Assembly (NCBI GenBank): GCA_037349105.1
Contig: JAYJMM010000113.1
Location: forward strand, 434,001-498,000
Length of the DNA stretch: 64,000 nucleotides
Reading direction: 5' to 3'
DNA from: Limnomonas spitsbergensis
Taxonomy: Eukaryota; Chlorophyta; Chlorophyceae; Chlamydomonadales
Position 1 is the stretch's first letter. Each line of letters begins with the position of its first letter. The position numbers and the translations under genes were made by a program. Positions 56,501 through 64,000 of the stretch are shown in pieces. The notes beneath the pieces are model-generated. The model had not been told where the DNA came from, made no database searches, and saw only the letters and a list, made by a program, of their open reading frames with translations.

Positions 56501-59500
56501 GGTTCAGCATGGGGTTGCAAGGTTCAGCATGGGGTTGCAAGGTTAAGCATGAGGTTGCAAGGTTCAGCATGGGGTTGCAAGGTTCAGCATGGGGCTGCAA
56601 GGTTCAGCATGGGGTTGCAAGGTTCAGCATGGGGCTGCAAGGTTCAGTATGGGGTTGCAAGGTTCAGCATGGGGCTGCAAGGTTCAGCATGGGGTTGCTA
56701 GGTTCAGCATGGGGTTGCTAGGTTCAGCATGGGGCTGCAAGGTTCAGCATGGGGTTGCAAGGTTCAGCATGGGGTTGCAAGGTTCAGCATGGGGTTGCAA
56801 GGTTCAGCATGGGGCTGCAAGGTTCAGCATGGGGTTGTAAGGTTCAGTATGGGGTTGCAAGGTTCAGCATGGGGTTGCAAGGTTCAGCATGGGGTTGCAA
56901 GGTTCAGCATGGGGCTGCAAGGTTCAGCATGGGGTTGCTAGGTTCAGCATGGGGTTGCTAGGTTCAGCATGGGGTTGCAAGGTTCAGCATGGGGTTGCAA
57001 GGTTCAGCATGGGGTTGCAAGGTTCAGCATGGGGCTGCAAGGTTCAGTATGGGGTTGCAAGGTTCAGCATGGGGCTGCAAGGTTCAGTATGGGGTTGCAA
57101 GGTTCAGCATGGGGCTGCAAGGTTCAGCATGGGGTTGCAAGGTTCAGCATGGGGCTGCAAGGTTCAGTATGGGGTTGCAAGGTTCAGCATGGGGTTGCAA
57201 GGTTCAGCATAGAGTTGCAAGGTTCATCATGGGGGTGGAAGGTTCAGCATGGGGCTGCAGGTTCAGCATGGGGTTGCAAGGTTCAGCATGGGGTTGCAAG
57301 GTTCAGCATGGGGTTGCAAGGTTCAGCATGGGGTTGCAAGGTTCAGCATGGGGTTGCAAGGTTAAGCATGGGGTTGCAAGGTTCAGCATGGGGTTGCAAG
57401 GTTCAGCATGGGGCTGCAAGGTTCAGCATGGGGTTGCAAGGTTCAGCATGGGGCTGCAAGATGAAGCATGGGGCTGCACGTTCTGCATGGGGTCATGAGA
57501 ATGTGGGCTGCAACATTCTGATTGAGGTTGCAAAATTCTGCATGGGGTCTTAAAATCAGCTTGTGCTGCTGCTGTTCTCTTATGCAGTGCACAGGTCTTA
57601 CCTGATGATGAGTTTTTGATGCCGCCCCCGGACTCCTCAGGCCGTCTTTATTCCCAGGCATGGCTGCCTTGAATCCCCCCCCCCCCCGCATCACTCTGCC
57701 ACTCTGTCGTCCAACAGGGTTTGGGCAAGACCCTTCAGAGCATTTCCTTCCTGGCCTACCTCAAGTATGTCCGTGGTGTGAGTGGTCCACACCTGGTTGT
57801 TGTGCCCCTCAGCGTCCTCTCTACATGGTGAGGCCTCGTGAGCAGGCATCAGTAGGTATTTGGTGGCTGGCAAGCGTCACCAGTGCTTATCTTTCGTGGC
57901 GCTTCAACTGTTCAGTGACTGTTTAGCGACCCATTGGCTGGAGGCAGGAGGCCTCATGCATGACCTGCCATGCTGCTTGGGCTGCTGTCCCGTCCACGTT
58001 GGTCCCCATTGGGATGGTCATGGCCAACGAGTGGCCCAACGGAAACAATTCTGCTGGTGATAGATTGTGAGCAATGCCCTCATTGGGCTTTTCAAGGCCG
58101 GAATGTGGCCCACCCCAAAACAATAAACTGCGGATGATAGATCATGAGCAATGTCCACCTGGTCTGAGAATATGTGAGCAGTGTCCAAGCTGGCGACTGG
58201 AAAGCGATTGTGAGGGAAGACGTTTCCAGGGATGAAGCGGGCACAGCATAAGATGCGCCCCTCCGATCATTATAGTTTGGTATTGCTGGCCTCTCACCTG
58301 CCCCCTCCCTCTCACCTGCCCCCTCCCTTTCACCTGCCCCCCCAGGATGTCAGAGTTCAAGCGCTGGTGCCCTGAAATGCGTGTGGTGCGGCTGCATGTC
58401 AACGATGAGGGCGAGCGCATGAGGCTGAGGAGGGAGGTGCTGGGCAACCCGGCCTCATTCGACGTGGCAGTCACGACGTAGGTAAAGCACACTAAGTTTA
58501 TTTCAACGCACACAAGATCGCCTGGGGCAGGTGGCAGGCCGTTGGGCAGCCAGTACTGGGCCGATGGGGTAAAACAATGGATTGGTTTACGGCTGGGGAT
58601 CCAAGCAGCAGGCACCTTGCTGCCACAGCTCTCCTAGGCTCTGGACATGGGGTAGGTAAATGTAGCCATAACAACCTACACTAAATAGGAGCCAGGGGGC
58701 AATGTGTGGGGGTGGGGTGTGTGTGTGGGGGGGGCATTGGGAGGACGGTACCGAGGTGGGCAGGCAGGGGGAATATCGCTCATGGGCTGGGGAAGAGATT
58801 GCTTGTGAGAGCTGTCTGAAAGCCAGAACAAGCCTGGAGAGGCTACAGAGGCTGCAGTCAGGCATACAAGGCACTGACACTCATTCTTCTCCCCTGATCC
58901 TGATTTCCCCCTCTGCCTCCCCCCTCCCCCTCCCTCCTATGCTTCAAGATATGATATGATCAGCTCCCAGCACTTCGGCGATGCCATCCGCAGCTCAGTG
59001 GTGTGGAGGTAGGTGGCGTGGCCAGGTTTGATTTCCGTGCATGCCAGGGTTTAGGGTTCAGGGTTTCACAAAAACTCTAAACCTGATCCCTAAATCCTTC
59101 AGCGATGCCATCCGCAGCCTAGCGGTGTGTGCTGGAGGTGTGTGCTGGAGGTGTGTGCTGGAGGTGTGTGCTGGAGGTGGGTGCTGGAGGTGGGTGCTGG
59201 AGGTGGGTGCTGGAGGTGGGTGCTGGAGGTGTGTGCTGGAGGTGTGTGCTGGAGGTGTGTGCTGGAGGTGGGTGCTGGAGGTGTGTGCTGGAGGTGGTGC
59301 TGGAGGTGGGTGCTGGAGGTGGGTGCTGGAGGTGGGTGCTGGAGGTGGGTGCTGGAGGTGGGTGATGGAGGTGGGTGCTGGAGGTGGGTGATGGAGGTGG
59401 GTGATGGAGGTGGGTGATGGAGGTGGGTGATGGAGGTGGGTGATGGAGGTGGGTGATGGAGGTGGGTGATGGAGGTGGGTGATGGAGGTGGGTGATGGAG

Positions 59501-62500
59501 GTGGGTGATGGAGGTGGGTGATGGAGGTGGGTGATGGAGGTGGGTGATGGAGGTGGGTGATGGAGGTGGGTGATGGAGGTGGGTGATGGAGGTGGGTGAT
59601 GGAGGTGGGTGATGGAGGTGGGTGATGGAGGTGGGTGATGGAGGTGGGTGATGGAGGTGGGTGATGGAGGTGGGTGATGGAGGTGGGTGATGGAGGTGGG
59701 TGATGGAGGTGGGTGATGGAGGTGGGTGCTAAAGGTGGGTGATGGAGGTGGGTGATGGAGGTGGGTGATGGAGGTGGGTGATGGAGGTGGGTGATGGAGG
59801 TGGGTGATGGAGGTGGGTGATGGAGGTGGGTGATGGAGGTGGGTGATGGAGGTGGGTGATGGAGGTGGGTGATGGAGGTGGGTGATGGAGGTGGGTGATG
59901 GAGGTGGGTGATGGAGGTGGGTGATGGAGATGGGTGATGGAGGTGGGTGATGGAGGTGGGTGATGGAGGTGGGTGATGGAGGTGGGTGATGGAGGTGGGT
60001 GATGGAGGTGGGTGATGGAGGTGGGTGATGGAGGTGGGTGATGGAGGTGGGTGATGGAGGTGGGTGATGGAGATGGGTGATGGAGGTGGGTGATGGAGGT
60101 GGGTGATGGAGGTGGGTGATGGAGGTGGGTGATGGAGGTGGGGGATGGAGGTGGGTGCTGGAGGTGGGTGCTGGAGGTGGGTGATGGAGGTGGGTGATGG
60201 AGGTGGGTGATGGAGGTGGGTGATGGAGGTGGGTGATGGAGGTGGGTGATGGAGGTGGGTGATGGAGGTGGGTGATGGAGGTGGGTGATGGAGGTGGGTG
60301 ATGGAGGTGGGTGATGGAGATGGGTGATGGAGATGGGTGATGGAGGTGGGTGATGGAGGTGGGTGATGGAGGTGGGTGATGGAGGTGGGTGATGGAGGTG
60401 GGTGATGGAGGTGGGTGATGGAGGTGGGTGATGGAGGTGGGTGATGGAGGTGGGTGATGGAGGTGGGTGATGGAGATGGGTGATGGAGGTGGGTGATGGA
60501 GATGGGTGATGGAGGTGGGTGATGGAGGTGGGTGATGGAGGTGGGTGATGGAGGTGGGTGATGGAGGTGGGTGATGGAGGTGGGTGATGGAGGTGGGTGA
60601 TGGAGGTGGGTGATGGAGGTGGGTGATGGAGGTGGGTGATGGAGGTGGGTGATGGAGGTGGGTGATGGAGGTGGGTGATGGAGGTGGGTGATGGAGGTGG
60701 GTGATGGAGGTGGGGGATGGAGGTGGGTGCTGGAGGTGGGTGCTGGAGGTGGGTGATGGAGATGGGTGATGGAGGTGGGTGATGGAGGTGGGTGATGGAG
60801 GTGGGTGATGGAGGTGGGTGATGGAGGTGGGTGATGGAGGTGGGTGATGGAGGTGGGTGATGGAGGTGGGTGATGGAGGTGGGTGATGGAGGTGGGTGCT
60901 AAAGGTGGGTGATGGAGGTGGGTGATGGAGGTGGGTGCTAGAGGTGGGTGATGCAGGTGGGTGATGCAGGTGGGTGATGGAGGTGGGTGATGGAGGTGGG
61001 TGATGGAGGTGGGTGATGGAGGTGGGTGATGGAGGTAGGTGATGGAGGTAGGTGATGGAGGTGGGTGATGGAGGTGGGTGATGGAGGTGGGTGATGGAGG
61101 TGAGTGATGGAGGTGGGGGATGGAGGTGGGGGATGGAGGTGGGGGATGGAGGTGGGGGATGGAGGTGGGGGATGGAGGTGGGGGATGGAGGTGGGTGGTG
61201 GAGGTGAGTGATGGAGGTGGGTGATGGAGGTGGGTGCAGGCAAGGTTTGATTTCATTACATTCCTTTGGGGGTGCCAGCGGCCAGCCACTGTTGGACTGA
61301 TGGGGACCAAAACCTGACTGGCCTACAGCTGGTGGCCCAAGCAGCCGGGCTTGCTGCTGCCCCCATGGCCGCATGATGTAGCTGAATTGCAGCTGAAGCC
61401 CCCTAAACTGATAAGCGGTGGGTGGGGCCTGGAGGGCCCGATGACGGCCCGGGTTCCTGCCACTCAGCCTGCCCGAAGTGCCTGCCTGCCTGGAGTGCCC
61501 GCCTGCCTGCTTGCTGCCACTCGGCTGTGGTGACCCTGCCAGCCTCTTCTGACTGAGCCTGTTGCCCTTTGCTGCCATCCCTGCTGCCCCCCCCGCAGGT
61601 ACCTCATCCTCGACGAGGGCCATAAGGTGAGAAATGCATCATGCGGGCAAGCCCGCCCACAGGACCTTTTCTGCCATGCGGGCAAGCCCGCCCACAGGAC
61701 CTTCTCTGCCATGCGGTTCGAGGTTGAGGGGCAAAAGGGTTTTAATCAGCCCAGAGCCCTGCAACATCTTGATGGCCTGCGAGGTGCAGGATTTAGGGCG
61801 GAGCTAAAGCCTTAACCCTGTAACCTACACCCTATGGCGAAGAGAAACAATCAGCCCAGAGCCGTGCAACATGCAGGCCATATTGATTCTCTTTGCCACA
61901 GGGCGTAGGTTACAGGCTTCAGGGTTAAGCTTTACCCTACACCCTGCACCATGCAGGCCATCAAGATTTTTGTTGTAATTTCTCGAAGTTCATATTTCGT
62001 TGTCATTTAAGTGCAGCACCATACTGAGGCCTGGGGAGCCTGGGACACGTGTCAGCGACACTCAGGCATCCGCGTCCGCTGACGTGTTCCTCCCTCATGC
62101 CTGAGGCGCTCTGACAGCTGTGTCCATTGACACGTTCCTCCCTCGTGCTCCGCCCTAGATCAAGAACGAGGACACGATGATTAGCCTCAACATGAGGCGC
62201 ATCCAGCGGCAGCACGTGCTGCTGCTCACAGGTGAGGGGGGCTGCGGTGTTCTGTTGGTCGATAGTGAGACATGGAGTTAGAGGGGCTGCGGTGCTCTGT
62301 TGGTCGAGGGTGTGGGATGGTGTTGAGGGGGGCTTTGGTGTGTAGGTTTTGAGGGGCTGCGATGTTCTGTTGCTTGAGGGTGAAGCATGGTGTTTGTTTC
62401 AGCGTGAACCTGACTACTTTAGGCAGGCCGCTGGGCAGCCTACCCTGGGCCGATAGGGACCAAAGCCGCTGGTCTGTTGGCACCAGGCCACCATGGCCTT

Positions 62501-63779
62501 GGGATGCAATGAACCTATCTGCTCTGAAGCACCCCTGACATAACATTGGTGAGTTGAGAGATGTGAGGCCTGGACCATCAAGGTGTCATTGGAGTATGGG
62601 CTGGCAGTCTCATCCCGGGGATGAATGCGGTCAGTGGATTTAACCGCGACTGCTTCTTTAGCTGACCGTGCATTCAATATTACCTGGGCAATAACTGATT
62701 TATCAGCTGGAGGAGATATGTTGAGGGTCTGTTGGTTACACAGCCAGGTCGTGTTCCCTGCTTTGGCAACTAACCCCTCTCGGTTGCCCCTTGCTGCCCC
62801 GCAGGGACGCCCATCCAGAATAATCTGGTGAGCGTGTGGGGGGAACGGAGATCGGCTTGTGTCCGGGGGGTGCTGCCGGAAAGGATTAATGACCCACCAT
62901 GCTGCTTGGGCCGCCGTCCGGTCCAGGTTGGTCCCCAGTGGGATTTTCATGGCGTCACTGACCTGCTGCCACTGCCGCAGCGCCGCACCGGGGCCCGCGC
63001 GGCGACGGAACGTTGATGCTACGTGCACTCGTTGCTTGCTGCCCAGCCTCCCCTGCCCTCCTTTTTGCCACCAAATAATCTGGTGAACTGGTGGGGAAAC
63101 AGGGTTTGCGGTTAGGGGATAAGAACATGCAGGTGAGCGGGAAGGGAAAAGGGGACCCTAGCAATTTACACACCACAAGAACGGGGATGGGGGCGTTGTT
63201 GGGGCTGTAGGCACCTGAATGTGAATTTGGGCGTCACTGTTTGTGTGCTGGTATTTTGCCTCCTTTTGCGAACCTGCTCACTTTTGTTCCCCTAGTGAGC
63301 TGGCGGGGCTGGGGGGGCATCAAAGGGGTTGCAGGCACCTGAATCTGCTTACTCTTTCAGTCCTGACATGGCCTCACTATTGTAACCACTTAAAGTGTAG
63401 TGTGGAGCACACGGACAGTAGCCAGAGATGCTCCTGCCTCTTAAACTCCCCCCTTCACCCCCCCCTCCCCCCTTATAACCTTCACTCTTTCCCTTGCCCT
63501 GCTTCTCACCCTGAGCCCCCTACCCTCTCCCTTAACCGCCTCTTGGCATGGCGTTCATGCCATATGCACCCCTATCTCTCCTCCCTACCCCCCTTACTCC
63601 CCTCCCTATCAGCATGAGCTGTTTACCCCCCCCCACTCTACTCCCTCTCTCAGCATGAGCTGTACGCTCTCCTCAACTTCTTGTACCCGGACGTATTTGT
63701 GGACTCGGCGCCGTTTGACTCCGCCTTCAACCTTAATAAGAACAGAGTGGACGGCGACAAACTGGAGCAGGCACACCAT
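53599..63779 (+). CDS. SNF2-family chromatin-remodelling ATPase, ISWI-like (partial at both ends)
   Basis: Fourteen exons join in phase: 53599-53700, 54091-54143, 54306-54326, 54701-54948, 55225-55413, 57718-57827, 58346-58477, 58949-59008, 61599-61626, 62159-62231, 62805-62827 and 63654-63779, plus unplaced upstream and downstream ones. The ATPase domain begins [20 protein letters not shown], then [20 protein letters not shown] (motif I, split by the intron holding the 20-bp satellite), [12 protein letters not shown] (Ia), [10 protein letters not shown] (motif II, DEGH rather than DEAH, 61612-61623), [20 protein letters not shown] (motif III). It stops at EQAHH. This lobe moves nucleosomes using ATP. 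The N-terminal region (54.1-54.9 kb) is charged and helical. Helicase motifs IV-VI lie beyond the window. The 21-nt exon at 54306 is tentative. Repeats fill most introns. Confidence 0.85.
53865..54012 (-). repeat. SINE-like repeat copy (family 1), intronic
   Basis: ttcagctacatcacggccga, then cagcaagccctgctgcc and gttagtcaaagtttggttca. Confidence 0.6.
54465..54580 (+). repeat. SINE-like repeat copy (family 1), intronic and rearranged
   Basis: gctacaaccggccgcttgag, then gtgggccgggatgtagctga, then ttgttgttgaaagacgc. Confidence 0.5.
55487..57476 (+). repeat. Intronic minisatellite, 20-bp unit, about 99 copies
   Basis: The unit AAGGTTCAGCATGGGGTTGC recurs from 55487 to 57476. Variants (ggggctgc, cagtatgg, ttgctagg, gggggtgga) recur in the same order over hundreds of bases, showing higher-order duplication (compare 56380-56460 with 57200-57260). 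Because 20 is not a multiple of 3 and the unit has no stop in any plus frame, all three frames are open and give spurious proteins. It sits in the intron between ILADEM and GLGKT of the SNF2 gene. Confidence 0.95.
57955..58030 (+). repeat. Dispersed repeat family 3, copy A
   Basis: catgctgcttgggctgctgt, then gttggtccccattgggat. The same block with few changes occurs at 62895-62960, both in introns of the SNF2 gene. Confidence 0.55.
58485..58640 (+). repeat. SINE-like repeat copy (family 1, diverged), intronic
   Basis: ggcaggccgttgggcagcca, then tgggccgatggggtaaaaca, then atccaagcagcaggcacc. Confidence 0.45.
59124..61231 (+). repeat. Intronic G-rich minisatellite, 13-bp unit, about 160 copies
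   Basis: The consensus GATGGAGGTGGGT dominates, with a 5' block of GCTGGAGGTGTGT and GCTGGAGGTGGGT variants (59124-59370) and later scattered ggggat, gagat and gctaaagg variants. The G runs are strand-specific, so the transcript side is G-rich. On the minus strand a 13-residue period ([13 protein letters not shown]) stays open for over 700 codons, an artefact of the repeat. It lies in an SNF2 intron between the exons coding SSVVWR and YLILDEGHK. Confidence 0.95.
61262..61410 (+). repeat. SINE-like repeat copy (family 1), intronic
   Basis: tgatggggaccaaaacctga, then ctggtggcccaagcagccgg and gatgtagctgaattgcagct, followed by gaagccccctaaa: one of the best-preserved copies. Confidence 0.65.
61635..61713 (+). 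repeat. Tandem duplication of a 39-bp unit
   Basis: catgcgggcaagcccgccca followed by caggaccttttctgc occurs twice in direct succession, 9 bp after the exon ending 61626. Confidence 0.7.
61768..61965. repeat. Foldback (inverted repeat), arms of about 79 bp
   Basis: The left arm starts cttgatggcctgcgaggtgc and the right arm ends gcaccatgcaggccatcaag. Between them ccctgtaacctacaccctat is matched by cacagggcgtaggttacagg. About 40 bp separate the arms. It lies in an SNF2 intron. Confidence 0.65.
62405..62540 (+). repeat. SINE-like repeat copy (family 1, diverged), intronic
   Basis: ggcaggccgctgggcagcct, then tgggccgatagggaccaaag, then caccaggccaccatggcctt. Confidence 0.5.
62895..62960 (+). repeat. 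Dispersed repeat family 3, copy B
   Basis: ccatgctgcttgggccgccg, then gttggtccccagtgggat; see the copy at 57955-58030. Confidence 0.55.
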
Positions 63780-63957
63780 GTGAGGGCGGGGGGTGACGGG
63801 GCATCAGGGGCAGAGATAAGGGGAGCAGACGAGAGATCAGTGGGTGGGGGGGGGTGGAGGGGTGCCCATCAGGAGGGGGGCCAGCAGGTGTGATGATCCA
63901 GGTGGATGTTTTTGAGGCCAGTGGAGCACCAACACCTTGCTGCTGCCCTTCCACAGT

Positions 63958-64000
63958 TGATATTCCTCAGTGGATATTCCTCAGTGGATATTCCTCAGTG
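63958..64000 (+). repeat. 14-bp tandem repeat at the window edge
   Basis: gatattcctcagtg occurs three times back to back and is still running at base 64000. It starts right after a good acceptor (cttccacag), where the next SNF2 exon would be expected. Confidence 0.6.

Noticed and set aside
54667..57553. Long plus-strand frames reading [20 protein letters not shown] repeats
   Set aside because: They are translations of the 20-bp intronic satellite in all three frames; only 54701-54948 and 55225-55413 within them are SNF2 exons.
55487..61231. CRISPR-like arrays
   Set aside because: The repeats are contiguous minisatellites without unique spacers, and the setting is a eukaryotic intron.
59058..61623. 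Two minus-strand open frames of 750 and 834 codons made of [17 protein letters not shown] repeats
   Set aside because: They arise only because the 13-bp satellite has no stop in these frames; the region is an intron of the SNF2 gene on the other strand, and both overlap each other in different frames.

Overview
This window looks like nuclear DNA of a photosynthetic eukaryote, most likely a green alga. Genes are split by many short GT-AG introns. One gene encodes a plastid ribosomal protein (bL31c) with a transit-peptide-like leader, the exocyst gene resembles plant SEC5, and the intergenic and intronic DNA is full of dispersed repeats and minisatellites. There is no bacterial-style operon. 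I saw no CRISPR array, rRNA or convincing tRNA. Exon models were built by hand: each splice junction was kept only where GT/AG sites and codon phase agree. Family assignments rest on remembered protein families, not on a search.

Positions 1-10896 (minus strand) are the 5' part of a large retroelement: a leader/LTR-like end with a palindromic terminus, a Q/R/E-rich gag-like ORF, and a second ORF in the +1 frame. The second ORF is open for about 2219 codons and runs off the left edge. It carries three CCHC zinc knuckles and a DSA-type protease-like motif, but no reverse transcriptase is reached. A related 5' end lies in opposite orientation at 22526-23851. Between the two are a gene with a 57-bp coding minisatellite (12954-15210), a LINE ORF2 tail (16.7-17.2 kb), a 0.7-kb TIR element (19.7-20.4 kb) and a methyltransferase-like fragment (21.9-22.5 kb).

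Positions 25.0-50.0 kb are gene-rich: a SEC5 exocyst locus with two in-frame TAG codons and a frame break (probable pseudogene), a three-KH-domain RNA-binding protein, an 8-exon membrane protein (minus), a divergent small coiled-coil protein, plastid ribosomal protein L31 (minus), a CxxCxGxG zinc-finger protein, and an unrecognised 373-residue protein that starts only 103 bp after the stop of the previous gene. Foldback elements cluster at 32.9-36.0 kb.

Positions 53.6-64.0 kb hold the N-terminal half of an ISWI-like SNF2 ATPase. Its introns carry two very large minisatellites (a 20-bp unit, about 2 kb; a 13-bp G-rich unit, about 2.1 kb). These create long but meaningless open frames. A SINE-like family of about 150 bp recurs at least twelve times, mostly inside introns.
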